A DNA stretch of 64,000 bases from Pseudohalioglobus sediminis (GCF_008370495.1 NZ_VTUX01000001.1:372001-436000), one strand, 5' to 3'; shown: positions 34,430-43,456, numbered from the stretch's first letter. Notes: generated by a model from the letters alone, not told the origin. Program-made: numbers and translations.

Positions 34430-35962
34430 TCAGCTTGCCTGCTTCAATTTGTCTTCTGCAGACGACAGGTTATGCCAGGCATTCCAGCGCTGCTCGTCCG
34501 GAGAGCCGTGAAAGTCCATGTTGTCGACCCCGAGGTTGATTTTGTAATATTCCCCCAGGACCTCTTCCATTTCTGCACCACCGCAGTTGCCCTGATAAAT
34601 CTGATGCACTGGCAGCCAGGATTGCACGTACTTCTCTGGCTCGTAGTCGAAAATGTCCTTACAGCCATCAGAACAGAAGTTGTAACGCTCACCGTCGTAT
34701 TCGGATTGACGGTAGAAGGTCGATGTTGGGTCCTCCATGTCCGTAAAGCCCATGGGTATCTGACAGGTCTGACAAAGCATGGGCAGGGTCGGGTTATAGA
34801 AGCGCTCTCCCGCCGCCTCCATTTCACGCCACTTTTCGAAACGCGGACGATAGTATTTGTCGAAGGTATCGGGGTACTTTTCGGAGAGCCAGTCCATTTC
34901 CTCCTCGGTTGGCATCCAGGTATGGAAGGCCGCCGCGTGTCCATAGTTGTAGAAGATGCTCCACGCCTGATGAGAAATGTGTTCCTTCTCGGCAATGGCG
35001 GTTTTCGCATAGGCAGGCATTTCAATACCGTAGCGCGCCAGGTCTTTGAATAGAGCGCCGCCGGCTTCCTCAAAATAGACTTCCCACGCCTCCTTCCAGG
35101 ACATCACTTTGTTTGGAAGCATGTAGTCCATCATCATGGCCACCAAAGCCAGCATGCGTGTGCCGCGCCAGAACCACTTGTTGATCCAGCGCTGTACGAT
35201 TGGCACGTTATCCGGATGCTGCTCGAGAAGGAACTTGATGATTTCCAGACCCAGGGTCATGTGGCGCGCCTCGTCCGACTGTGCCGAGAAACCAAAGGTC
35301 ACGGTTGCCATATCACCGTTATAGGCAGCGCCTGACATAAACGGCACAAACAGCAGGTTCGTCAGCACATACTCAAATGAGAAGCCAATAGCCACCATGT
35401 ATTCGAAGGGCCCCGCAGTACGGGCATCGTCGAAGAACGACTTGGGCACGGAGAGGTACCAAACCCTGTCGTGCATGTGGGAAAAGTCCTGAAAGCCATC
35501 GAAAAACTTGTTGTAGTGGCTCATCGCGTGGATCTGAGTCTGAACATGACGCAATTCATCTATGGCCTGCATCTGGCAGGCAACCCGCGCACCGACCCCC
35601 CCGAGTTGCCGACCCACGTGACCGAAACCCATCGCCGCCTGGTGCTCCCCGGGTGAGATACCCGTCAGGAAAAGCTTGATTGCGTTGACGTAACGCGCGT
35701 CAGTGACGTTCTGCTGGCCATTGTTCTGGGCAAACGCGTCAAGGATGGCGTAAAGCTTTTTCTCTTTCTCCGCCTGATATTTCCAGTAGGCGTCCATGGT
35801 CAAACGGAAAGGGTCTTCCCACTTGCTCCAGTCAGTGATCTTGATCCCCTCGAATTCTTCCATGGGGAAGATTTCCTTGTAATCACGATAGCTGTATTCC
35901 CATTCAAGATCGCGCGTCAGCAAACGATACTTTTCTTTCATATTGATCTTGCGATTGCTCAT
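34430..35962 (-). CDS. dmpN: phenol hydroxylase component P3, diiron alpha subunit
   Basis: The 510-residue product carries the diiron ligands of the bacterial multicomponent monooxygenases: Glu106 (GEHQ), Glu136 and His139 (DELRH), Glu197 (FEY), and Glu231 and His234 (DEARH). A C-terminal YHS-type cysteine region (LCQTCQIPMGF, FCSDGCKDIF), also present in DmpN, may bind zinc. It hydroxylates phenol (and probably cresols) to catechol using oxygen. It lies in order between dmpM and dmpO. No key ligand is missing, so it should be active. Confidence 0.97.
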   Translation of the reverse strand: MSNRKINMKEKYRLLTRDLEWEYSYRDYKEIFPMEEFEGIKITDWSKWEDPFRLTMDAYWKYQAEKEKKLYAILDAFAQNNGQQNVTDARYVNAIKLFLTGISPGEHQAAMGFGHVGRQLGGVGARVACQMQAIDELRHVQTQIHAMSHYNKFFDGFQDFSHMHDRVWYLSVPKSFFDDARTAGPFEYMVAIGFSFEYVLTNLLFVPFMSGAAYNGDMATVTFGFSAQSDEARHMTLGLEIIKFLLEQHPDNVPIVQRWINKWFWRGTRMLALVAMMMDYMLPNKVMSWKEAWEVYFEEAGGALFKDLARYGIEMPAYAKTAIAEKEHISHQAWSIFYNYGHAAAFHTWMPTEEEMDWLSEKYPDTFDKYYRPRFEKWREMEAAGERFYNPTLPMLCQTCQIPMGFTDMEDPTSTFYRQSEYDGERYNFCSDGCKDIFDYEPEKYVQSWLPVHQIYQGNCGGAEMEEVLGEYYKINLGVDNMDFHGSPDEQRWNAWHNLSSAEDKLKQAS

Positions 35963-35974
35963 CTTGGCTTCTCC

Positions 35975-36244
35975 TTATTGCTTCCAGGTCAGGGAAAACT
36001 GGTCGTCATCTTCATCTACGTTCCCGCCCAACGTGATCAGGTTTACATGCAGCGCCTGGATCTCCCAATCCCTGCCCATTTTCTCTTCCACGGTTTCACG
36101 GTTGATAATCAGTTGCCCTTCATTTTCAATTCGAATCATCGCGGGCTGGTAGATCACCGTAGCTGACGGATTGTCTTCCTCGATGGCTTCCACGATGTAG
36201 TGCGATTCCTCGTTGTCCTGCAATGCTATATAGGCTTTCGACAT
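35975..36244 (-). CDS. dmpM: phenol hydroxylase component P2, coupling protein
   Basis: This 89-residue protein of the MmoB/DmpM family is a cofactorless effector that binds the hydroxylase and gates oxygen activation. Family segments include SKAYIALQDNEESHYIVEAI, PAMIRIENEGQLIINRETVEEKMGRDWEIQALHV, then LITLGGNVDEDDDQFSL. Length and position (14 bases after dmpL, 12 before dmpN) match the dmp operon. Confidence 0.96.
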   Translation of the reverse strand: MSKAYIALQDNEESHYIVEAIEEDNPSATVIYQPAMIRIENEGQLIINRETVEEKMGRDWEIQALHVNLITLGGNVDEDDDQFSLTWKQ

Positions 36245-36258
36245 TGTTTCTTACTCCC

Positions 36259-37239
36259 TTATAGCCCGGCCTTTGCCAGACGCTTATTCAAAACATCCAC
36301 ACTCGCGTTAATTGCGCCATCGCCCACGGCGATTTCAGCCAGAGGTGCCAAATCGGCAACTGCTTTTTCTTGCCAATCAGTAATCCAGCCAGCTATCGTT
36401 TCGCGGTTGTGCTCAGACTCGCCAACAGTGGTCTTGAGGGTCGCGTCCACCCAACGGGAGCTGTCCTTGTGCCACTCCTGCATGAACTCTGTCAGCATCG
36501 CCAGGTCTGAACCGCCCTGCTCCGTGATCGCTTCGTCGAATTGCCGGTACATGAGGTCATAGAGCAGCGTATCGAGCACAACGTCCTGGGCTATAAAGAC
36601 TTCGAACCAGTCTTTCAGGCAAAGCGCGTTTTCAATGTAGCGACGAATGCCCTGCCATGCTGGGTCACTCATCCAGAACTCTTTGGCGGCGACCAGGTTC
36701 TCGGTGCTGTTTCCGCCCAACAACAAGCCGATGCGCGACAGGTACTGAGCGATGCCAAGGCGATCCATGCTCTGGTATAAGAAGCCCTGGTTAAGCACCG
36801 TCGCGGTGCCGTAGGAAAACGCGAACATATTATTCATGTTGGCACCCAACTCAGCGTGACGCAGAGGCACGAGGCAACGGATGATCTTGGCCTTCACTTC
36901 ATCATTCATCCTATCGGCCAGGCCGCGCTTCTCAAAAAATGCATAGTTACTTTCAGTGACTTCCTGCAGCTTTGCTCGCGCCTGTACATAGGTGCCGTAG
37001 TAGTATTGGCGAGGATCCTTATGTACGTTCCAATCCTCCATCCTGACGGCAGTGCGACTCTGATCGAACAGCTCTTTTTCAGGCTGCCAAAGTGGCCTGT
37101 AGTGAAAGTTTTGCTCCGGCGCAATATCGTAGCTGGCTTCCTGATACCTCGAGGCAGGTTTATCACCAAAGCGGCGCTTGGTGTGTTCGAAGGTATGCCT
37201 GATTGGTTCCAGTGTTGCTGTCTTTATCTCTATGCTCAT
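36259..37239 (-). CDS. dmpL: phenol hydroxylase component P1, beta subunit
   Basis: The start was chosen at the ATG at 37239 (AAAGGTAG upstream); the longer frame adds 20 residues with no family support. The 326-residue product is the beta subunit of the diiron hydroxylase. It has the ferritin-like helical fold without the full iron-ligand set and carries family segments RRFGDKPASRYQEA, DPRQYYYGTYVQARAKLQEV and LVPLRHAELGANMNNMFAFSYG. It supports the alpha subunit DmpN structurally. Confidence 0.95.
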   Translation of the reverse strand: MSIEIKTATLEPIRHTFEHTKRRFGDKPASRYQEASYDIAPEQNFHYRPLWQPEKELFDQSRTAVRMEDWNVHKDPRQYYYGTYVQARAKLQEVTESNYAFFEKRGLADRMNDEVKAKIIRCLVPLRHAELGANMNNMFAFSYGTATVLNQGFLYQSMDRLGIAQYLSRIGLLLGGNSTENLVAAKEFWMSDPAWQGIRRYIENALCLKDWFEVFIAQDVVLDTLLYDLMYRQFDEAITEQGGSDLAMLTEFMQEWHKDSSRWVDATLKTTVGESEHNRETIAGWITDWQEKAVADLAPLAEIAVGDGAINASVDVLNKRLAKAGL

Positions 37240-37262
37240 TGGACTACCTTTGGTTAGGGTTA

Positions 37263-37547
37263 CTATTCCTGACGCTGATGATCTTCGCCGTATCGCCACT
37301 TCTCCATATCTGCATCCACAGCATCAGCCTGCTCCTGGGTCATGATTTCGACCCTGTTGTGCTTACAGAAGGCATCAAAGGCGGCTTTGGGAAGGACCAG
37401 TTCGACATAAAGTGATGGGTCGCCAATAGCGAAATCGAACTCGACAAACTTGTCGTCGAGCACGTCGCGAATACGGACGTAACGCTTTAGCGAATCGAAA
37501 TTGGCTGCGACATCATTCGCTGCCGGATGTTTGTTTATCGGTACCAT
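37263..37547 (-). CDS. dmpK: phenol hydroxylase component P0, assembly protein
   Basis: This 94-residue DmpK/PhhK homolog has KRYVRIRDVLDDKFVEFDFAIGDPSLYVELVLPKAAFDAFCKHNRVEIMTQEQ as its conserved core. In P. putida CF600 the protein is needed for productive assembly of the active hydroxylase and is absent from the final enzyme. It starts at ATG with AGGAG upstream and is the first gene of the operon, directly behind the sigma-54 promoter. The N-terminal NKHPAANDVAANF is variable. Confidence 0.93.
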   Translation of the reverse strand: MVPINKHPAANDVAANFDSLKRYVRIRDVLDDKFVEFDFAIGDPSLYVELVLPKAAFDAFCKHNRVEIMTQEQADAVDADMEKWRYGEDHQRQE

Positions 37548-37593
37548 GAAATGGCTCCTGCGGCTCTTTTTCGTTATTTGCCAACGAACAGAA

Positions 37594-37611
37594 ATGCAAG
37601 GGCCAGGCCAG
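37594..37611 (-). promoter_or_regulatory. sigma-54 (-24/-12) promoter of the phenol hydroxylase operon
   Basis: Read on the minus strand, TGGCCTGGCCCTTGCA has GG and GC separated by exactly ten bases, the invariant sigma-54 spacing (consensus TGGCAC-N5-TTGCW). Transcription would start near 37584, about 37 bases before the dmpK ATG. A DmpR-type activator gene lies just upstream, as expected. Confidence 0.92.
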
Positions 37612-37683
37612 ATAAAATATTTATCTATATTTCAGGAGGTTATGGATATTCGAAGAAAACTTCCGGGAGAGGCCGGGCTATGG

Positions 37684-37734
37684 ATTCATCATTTGATCAA
37701 TGCCGGCGACCTGGAAATTCACCAAATAGTGAAT
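37684..37734 (-). promoter_or_regulatory. paired upstream activator sites for DmpR
   Basis: ATTCATCATTTGATCAAT (37684-37701) is an imperfect 18-base palindrome with 7 of 8 arm bases matching, and ATTCACCAAATAGTGAAT (37717-37734) has perfect 6-base outer arms. Their centres are 33 bases apart (about three helical turns) and lie roughly 108 and 141 bases upstream of the predicted start. This matches the two-site arrangement bound by XylR/DmpR at Pu and Po. The distal site comes within 13 bases of the dmpR stop codon. Confidence 0.75.
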
Positions 37735-37746
37735 GGGGGGGTAATT

Positions 37747-39396
37747 TCAGGATGACCTGCGCTTCTTCAACCGGTAGTCCAGCGTAGCCCGTGACAGGCC
37801 GAGTAATTTTGCAGCACGACTGACATTACCGTCGGCTTTTTTCAATGCCTGATTGATCAGAGCATCTTCCAGGATTGGCAACTCACAGCCCTGCTCGAGT
37901 AATTGCCCTACCAGTTTATCCAGACTGGAATCCATCGTCGCATTGCCTTCAGTCTCTGCGACCACGTTGGGGAAGAGGTGGGAAGCTTCGATCTGCCCAC
38001 CGTTATCAGCCAGGATAATACCCCGCTCGATGATATTACCCAGTTCGCGGATATTGCCCGGCCAATGATACTCGCGCAGCATGGCCATGGCCCGGTCAGT
38101 GACACCCTGCAGCAGTTTGCCGTGCAAGCTTGAGTACTTCTCGACGAAATGTCTCGCCAACTCGGGCACGTCATCTATACGCTCGCGTAACGGAGGCACG
38201 GTTACGGAATAAACATTGAGCCGATAAAGCAGGTCTGCGCGGAAGCGCCCCTGTTTCACTGCGTCCTCGAGGTCTTCGTTGGTCGCTGCAACAAGGCGCA
38301 CATCGACCTTGCGTGTTCGGGTGTCACCCACTCGCTCCAGCTCATTCTCCTGCAAGACTCGTAGCAGCGCGGCCTGCGCCTGAGGCGACAGTTCACCCAC
38401 CTCGTCGAGAAACAGAGTGCCACCATGCGCGCGTTCAAAGCGCCCCGGGCGAGACTGATCCGCCCCCGTATAGGCGCCTTTTTCGACACCGAAGAGTTCT
38501 GCCTCGATCAGGTCCCTCGGAATTGCGGCACAGTTAACGGCGATGAATGGCTTGTCACGGCGCGGGGAACCCTCGTGCAGAGCCTTGGCAAACATATCCT
38601 TGCCGACACCCGTCTCGCCCAGCAACAGCACGGTGACCTTGCTCTCCGCCGCACGAGCCAACAACTGGCGTACATGCAGGAACTTGGCCGAGCAACCCAC
38701 CAGATCCCCAAAACTCTGCTCGGCAGTAAGATTGTCACGCAACGCAGTAACCTGCGACTGCAGGGTAAACAACTGGTCAGCGATGCGATCCGGGCGATAG
38801 TATCTAAGCAACTCCTCAGCGTCGTCCCACTGCTCAGCGGGGCGACCTTCGATGCGGCAGACTTTTTCGCCGCAGCCCACACAACCCAGCTCCCGGAACA
38901 ATATCTGCGTACCGGTAAATCGGGTAGTAAAGCCGCTGGCATAGCCGATCTGGGACCAGCACACCGGTTCAAAACTGACACCGTACTCGGCAAGAAAAAT
39001 TTCAGCCTCAAAAGAGTGCTGCCATTCAAAGACGCCCCGGAAATAATCGCTTTCTTCATCGGCTTCCAGGCTTACCGGCACAACCTTTACTTGCCCCGTG
39101 ACCATATGCGACTGCGGACCGACGGAAAATGCTTCGAACATCGTAGCGTCGGGGCGCAGACGCCTGGCAGTATCCGCGTCCCGCATTCCTGCGACATAGC
39201 CTATACGTATAAGCAGTCCCTTGGCACGGTCAACACCCAGTGACTCAATCAACTCCTTGCGCAGCGCCTGCATTTCGCTGCTGCGCAGAAGCACCATGCG
39301 CTCCTCCTCCAACCAGATACGCCCTTCCTCTGGTTCGAAACGCAGCAATTTTTGCAGGTCATCTATTGCCGGCAGTTCAGGTAGTTTCTGGCTCAT
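37747..39396 (-). CDS. dmpR: DmpR/XylR-type sigma-54 dependent activator
   Basis: The 549-residue product has an N-terminal XylR_N plus V4R effector domain (about 15-210; ELGCVGCGEKVCRIEGRPAEQW is the V4R cysteine region). A linker and an AAA domain follow: Walker A GETGVGKD at 260-267, GAYTGA at 307-312, and the R-finger region further on. It ends in a Fis-type helix-turn-helix (NVSRAAKLLGLSRATLDYRLKKR). The sigma-54 contact loop reads GAYTGA instead of GAFTGA, a tolerated natural variant. It binds phenols directly and activates the dmpK promoter. Here it lies in tandem upstream of dmpK instead of divergently as in CF600. Confidence 0.95.
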   Translation of the reverse strand: MSQKLPELPAIDDLQKLLRFEPEEGRIWLEEERMVLLRSSEMQALRKELIESLGVDRAKGLLIRIGYVAGMRDADTARRLRPDATMFEAFSVGPQSHMVTGQVKVVPVSLEADEESDYFRGVFEWQHSFEAEIFLAEYGVSFEPVCWSQIGYASGFTTRFTGTQILFRELGCVGCGEKVCRIEGRPAEQWDDAEELLRYYRPDRIADQLFTLQSQVTALRDNLTAEQSFGDLVGCSAKFLHVRQLLARAAESKVTVLLLGETGVGKDMFAKALHEGSPRRDKPFIAVNCAAIPRDLIEAELFGVEKGAYTGADQSRPGRFERAHGGTLFLDEVGELSPQAQAALLRVLQENELERVGDTRTRKVDVRLVAATNEDLEDAVKQGRFRADLLYRLNVYSVTVPPLRERIDDVPELARHFVEKYSSLHGKLLQGVTDRAMAMLREYHWPGNIRELGNIIERGIILADNGGQIEASHLFPNVVAETEGNATMDSSLDKLVGQLLEQGCELPILEDALINQALKKADGNVSRAAKLLGLSRATLDYRLKKRRSS

Positions 39397-39594
39397 ACTG
39401 TTTTATTATCTTTCTACTTACGGTTATTGCCCGCACGACCCGAAGGGCGCGAAGACTTTCTCAGATAGAACACGTTACACCCACTCGACCCTGAAGACAA
39501 AACCCCGCGCTTCCCCTTGATCTGGAACAGCCCGTCTACGTGTCAATCAGCATAACATTGGCGTACGAGGTAAGTTTCCCAAGGAGGGTAGCCG

Positions 39595-41283
39595 ATGTTC
39601 AGCAAAATACAGTCCGCCTGGCGCAAGCTGGCAACTGGTGCGGCCGCGATCGAGCCGCCGCTCGCCATCGAATCGCTGGACAGCCAGCACTGGGACAAAA
39701 CCGTTGATGTTGCCGTCATCGGTTTCGGCGGAGCTGGCGCTGCGGCGGCCATCGAGGCGCGGGACCAGGGTGCCGAGGTAGCGGTGATAGATCGCTTCAA
39801 CGGGGGCGGTTCGACCAGAATTTCCGGTGGCATCTACTACGCCGGGGGCGGCACCGGCATCCAGCAACAGGCCGGTGTCGAGGACAGCCCGGACAATATG
39901 TTCCGCTACCTGCGCCACGAGACCGGGGGCGCCGTCAGTGCCGACACCCTGCGCAGGTTCTGTGATGACAGCCCGCGCAACCTCTACTGGCTGATGCAGC
40001 AGGGGGTGCCCTTTGACGCCAGCCTGTGCCCTTTCAAGACCTCCTACCCCTCCAACAGCTACTACCTGTACTACTCCGGCAACGAGGCTTTCGCGCCCTA
40101 TAGCGAAGATGCCTCACCCGCCCCGCGCGGCCACCGCGCCCACGGCAAGGGCGTATCCGGGGCCGTGTTTTTCGGGCCACTGGCAACAGCCGCCCGCGCC
40201 CGCGGTATCCACATCATGACCCAGCATCGGGCCACGGGCCTGGTTACCGACAGCGATGGGCGCGCGGTCGGTGTGCGGCTGCGCCGCTTTGCCACAGGTT
40301 CTCTCGCAGGCTGGCTGCACCGCCACCTCTACTCGCTGCTGATCTTCGGTCGCTACGGCGCGATGTATCTGCCTGCAATCACCGTTGTCCTGCGCGCAAT
40401 GCTGGAGAAACTGGAAGTGCGATACGGCAAAGAATTTTTCCTGCGCGCCAGGCGCGGCATCGTCATCAGCACCGGGGGGTTCTTCTACAACCGCGACATG
40501 GTCGCGCAATATGCGCCGGAGCACTTGCCGGGCATGCCCCTGGGCACGATAGGTGACGACGGCAGCGGCATCCTGCTTGGCACCAGCGTGAACGCCGCGA
40601 CGACGCGAATGGGCAACGTCAGCCAGTGGCGTTTTATCAACCCACCAGAATCTTTCGTGCGCGGTGTGCTGGTGGATAGCCAGGGCAGGCGATTCTGCAA
40701 CGAGATGTACTACGGGGCCCAACTCAACCAGCAGATCATGGAAAAGGCCGGGGGCGAGGCCTGGCTGATACTGGACAAGTCACTGGCCAAGCGGGCCCTG
40801 CGCCAAATCGGCCCGCGCCGCGCGATGTGGTTCCAGGCCGCCAGCGCCTTGCTGTACCTGTTTATCGCCCGCAAACGCGCATCCACGCTGGAGGAACTGG
40901 CGGGCAAACTGGGCATGCCCGCGGAGACGCTGGCGCAGACGGTGCAGGAATACAACGCGCTTTCCCACGAGGGCACGGCGGACCCTCTGGGCAAACCCGC
41001 GGATCATCTCGCCGTGTTGCAGCGGGGTCCCTGGTACGCCCTTGACTGTCGCGTGGCCGGCGCGGTGCGCAACCCGTCCATTACGCTGGGTGGCCTGCGA
41101 GTGGATGAATCGACCGGCGCGGTGCTGGATGACAACGCTGAGGCCATCGCCGGGCTGTATGCGGCAGGACGCGCCGCAGAAGGCGTGGCGTCGGCAAGCT
41201 ATGTCAGCGGCCTGTCCCTGGCGGACTGTATTTTTACCGGCCGGCGCGCCGGGCGCCATGCTGCTGGCCAGCCAGCGGATTAA
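39595..41283 (+). CDS. FAD-binding KstD/fumarate-reductase-like flavoprotein
   Basis: This 562-residue protein has the dinucleotide motif GFGGAG (43-48) with the Glu/Asp strand VAVIDR, then the GGSTRISGGIYYAGGG segment of the FAD_binding_2 family. The C-terminal end GLYAAGRAAEGVASASYVSGLSLADCIFTGRRAG closes the FAD site. It resembles 3-ketosteroid delta-1-dehydrogenases and related enzymes. The internal hydrophobic stretch SLLIFGRYGAMYLPAITVVL (about 243-262) suggests membrane contact. It is divergent from dmpR and next to hydrolase and monooxygenase genes that recall steroid breakdown, so a steroid or cyclic ketone substrate is plausible; exact function is open. Confidence 0.8.
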   Translation: MFSKIQSAWRKLATGAAAIEPPLAIESLDSQHWDKTVDVAVIGFGGAGAAAAIEARDQGAEVAVIDRFNGGGSTRISGGIYYAGGGTGIQQQAGVEDSPDNMFRYLRHETGGAVSADTLRRFCDDSPRNLYWLMQQGVPFDASLCPFKTSYPSNSYYLYYSGNEAFAPYSEDASPAPRGHRAHGKGVSGAVFFGPLATAARARGIHIMTQHRATGLVTDSDGRAVGVRLRRFATGSLAGWLHRHLYSLLIFGRYGAMYLPAITVVLRAMLEKLEVRYGKEFFLRARRGIVISTGGFFYNRDMVAQYAPEHLPGMPLGTIGDDGSGILLGTSVNAATTRMGNVSQWRFINPPESFVRGVLVDSQGRRFCNEMYYGAQLNQQIMEKAGGEAWLILDKSLAKRALRQIGPRRAMWFQAASALLYLFIARKRASTLEELAGKLGMPAETLAQTVQEYNALSHEGTADPLGKPADHLAVLQRGPWYALDCRVAGAVRNPSITLGGLRVDESTGAVLDDNAEAIAGLYAAGRAAEGVASASYVSGLSLADCIFTGRRAGRHAAGQPAD

Positions 41284-41325
41284 TCAACGCCCGGCAGTGA
41301 GGGCACAGACGGGTAGCCCGCTGCG

Positions 41326-42159
41326 CTAACCGTGCTCGAGGAAATCGATGCAGGCGCGATTGAACATGCCCTCGTGCTCCACCATCACCCAGTGACCGCA
41401 CTCGTTGACCAGGATGGTGCGCAAATGCGGAATGCCCTTGACCATCTTCATCAGGCCGCTCTCCGGCATCATCTGTTCGTCCATACCCCAGAAACCGAGG
41501 CAGGGGCATGCGATTTTGTGCAACTGGTCGACGAGGTTGGGCACCTGCATGGTCGCCATCACGTGACCGTTCATGATCTGCATGACCTGCATGCGCTCCG
41601 CCACCAGTTCATCCGTGGCGTGGGCGGGATCAAACATCAGGCCGGTGGCGAAGAGATCCTTCATCACCTCGGGTGTCACCGGCTCACCGGAACCGAACAC
41701 CTTGAACACTTTCTGCATACCGGGCATGGCCTGGTACTCAGGCAGGTCACTCAGGCCACCGGGGGCCATGAGCACCATCTTCTCCACCAGTTCAGGATAA
41801 TCCAGGGCCAGGCCCAGTGCGACAGCACCGCCGAGGGAGTTACCTACCAGTGTGCACTGGTCGACGCCGGCGCAGTCAAGTGTCTGCTTGATACACTCCA
41901 CGAAAAAGGACAGCGGGTGGTCCACATCGTCGGGCTTGTCGGAGAAGCCATAGCCGATGTGGTCGGGAATGATGCAACGGTAGCCCGCCTCCACCAGCGC
42001 CGGGTAGTTGCCCTTGAAATTACTGTAACCGCTGGCGCCCGGGCCGGAGCCGTGCAGGAACACCACCACCTCGCCCTCGCCTTCATCCAGGTAGTGAATC
42101 TTGTAGCCGTTGGCGCAGTTGGCATAGTTGCCTTCGGGTAACAGGCCGATCATTCCCAT
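41326..42159 (-). CDS. meta-cleavage-product alpha/beta hydrolase
   Basis: The start was set at the ATG at 42159 (GGAA eight bases upstream). The 277-residue alpha/beta hydrolase has oxyanion motif HGSGPG (36-41), nucleophile Ser108 in LVGNSLGG, a likely acid in FWGMDEQMMPE and His in NECGHWVMVEH. The SGPGASGYSNF and MAPGGL segments are typical of C-C bond hydrolases (BphD, HsaD, TodF, DmpD). It would cleave a vinylogous 1,5-diketone from a ring-cleavage reaction. It could supply the DmpD step missing from the dmp operons or act on a larger cyclic product. Confidence 0.85.
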   Translation of the reverse strand: MGMIGLLPEGNYANCANGYKIHYLDEGEGEVVVFLHGSGPGASGYSNFKGNYPALVEAGYRCIIPDHIGYGFSDKPDDVDHPLSFFVECIKQTLDCAGVDQCTLVGNSLGGAVALGLALDYPELVEKMVLMAPGGLSDLPEYQAMPGMQKVFKVFGSGEPVTPEVMKDLFATGLMFDPAHATDELVAERMQVMQIMNGHVMATMQVPNLVDQLHKIACPCLGFWGMDEQMMPESGLMKMVKGIPHLRTILVNECGHWVMVEHEGMFNRACIDFLEHG

Positions 42160-42265
42160 TGTCTTTATTCCGCGTTGCCCAGGGTTTACTGCAATGGCGG
42201 TGGCGGGCCTTCGCCGCACCGCCGCGACCCGCGCACTGAGCTGTGTGCGCGGGGCTTATGCGCGT

Positions 42266-43456
42266 TCAGATAGCGTAGTCCACGTTTTCCTCGCCGAACA
42301 TCACGCCGCCCATATTCTTGGCAAACGGCGCCGAGTGGTTGGCCACGTGCGCCTGGCTGCAGAGGATGTCCAGGTGATAGTCCAGCAGTTCACTGCCATG
42401 GCGCACGCCGCCGCTGCCAGATGCCTTGAGCATACGGCTGGTGAGTGCCAGGCAGCGATCGGCCACCACGGCTGAGTCGTAGCGGTAGCGCACGCGATCG
42501 GGCACGGGAATCTCCTCACCGGCGCGGCATTTATCCATCATGGCATCGAAGTTGCGCACCATTGTCAGCTTCATTTCCTCGATTTCAGAGCGCGCCTCGG
42601 CCGCCAGTTGCCTCGCGGCAGGATCGTCCTTCATCTTGGCCGGGCCCACCTGGCGGGTTTTGGCCACGTCGATATAGGCCTGCAGGGCACCCTCACACGC
42701 ACCCAGCGAAGCGGTGCACACGGCGCGCACGAACACCTGCATAAAGGGCATGTGGTAGAGCGGCGCATCGTTGACGGCATTGCCGGGGTTTTGGCACAGG
42801 AAACCGTCCATGGACTTGTGGGTGCGATGCTCCGGCACGAACACGTCATCGACAACAATGTCATGGCTGCCGGTTCCCTGCAGGCCGACCACGTCCCAGT
42901 TGTCGACGATTTCATAGTCTTCTATCGGCACCAGGAATGTGCGGTAGTTGGCCATGTCGAAGGGGGCTTCCGGGGTCGGCACCACGGCACCCAGGAAGGC
43001 CCACTTACAGTGCTCGGAGCCGCTGGAGAAACTCCAGCGACCGCTGAGCCGGAAACCGCCGTCGACGACTTTGACCTTGCCCACCGGCGCGTATGAAGAC
43101 GAAATCAACACCGTGGGATCATCGGCCCAGACGTCCTGGGCCGCCTGGTCATCGAATACCGCCAACTGCCAGTTGTGCACGGCAATCACGCCCAGTATCC
43201 AGGCGCTGGAGGGACAGAAGCGCGCGACCTCGAAGCCGACCATGTAGAAGACCTGCGGGTCCATGGCGTAGCCGCCCCACTGCTCCGGCTGCAATATCTT
43301 GAAAAACCCGGCCTTGTGAAAATCAGCCACCGTAGCTTCGGGTACGCGGCGCTCTGCCTTGCATTGCGCCCTGCGCGCGACCAGGTCGGGCCCCATGGCG
43401 CGGGCCGCTGCTATCAATTCCTGTGCTCTGGGGGATTCGAGACCGTACTCATTCAT
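42266..43456 (-). CDS. HsaA-like flavin-dependent monooxygenase, oxygenase component
   Basis: The start was chosen at the ATG at 43456 (AGGTGA upstream). The 396-residue protein has the acyl-CoA dehydrogenase fold used by group D two-component monooxygenases. It aligns in pattern with HsaA: GFFKILQPEQWGGYAMDP, SSAWILGVIAVHNWQLAVFD, LISSSYAPVGKVKVVDGGF, SGSEHCKWAF and VVGLQGTGSHDIVVDDVFVPEHR. HsaA hydroxylates the phenolic ring of a seco-steroid. A flavin reductase partner is needed but not found nearby. It lies 106 bases upstream of the hydrolase gene on the same strand. Confidence 0.8.
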   Translation of the reverse strand: MNEYGLESPRAQELIAAARAMGPDLVARRAQCKAERRVPEATVADFHKAGFFKILQPEQWGGYAMDPQVFYMVGFEVARFCPSSAWILGVIAVHNWQLAVFDDQAAQDVWADDPTVLISSSYAPVGKVKVVDGGFRLSGRWSFSSGSEHCKWAFLGAVVPTPEAPFDMANYRTFLVPIEDYEIVDNWDVVGLQGTGSHDIVVDDVFVPEHRTHKSMDGFLCQNPGNAVNDAPLYHMPFMQVFVRAVCTASLGACEGALQAYIDVAKTRQVGPAKMKDDPAARQLAAEARSEIEEMKLTMVRNFDAMMDKCRAGEEIPVPDRVRYRYDSAVVADRCLALTSRMLKASGSGGVRHGSELLDYHLDILCSQAHVANHSAPFAKNMGGVMFGEENVDYAI

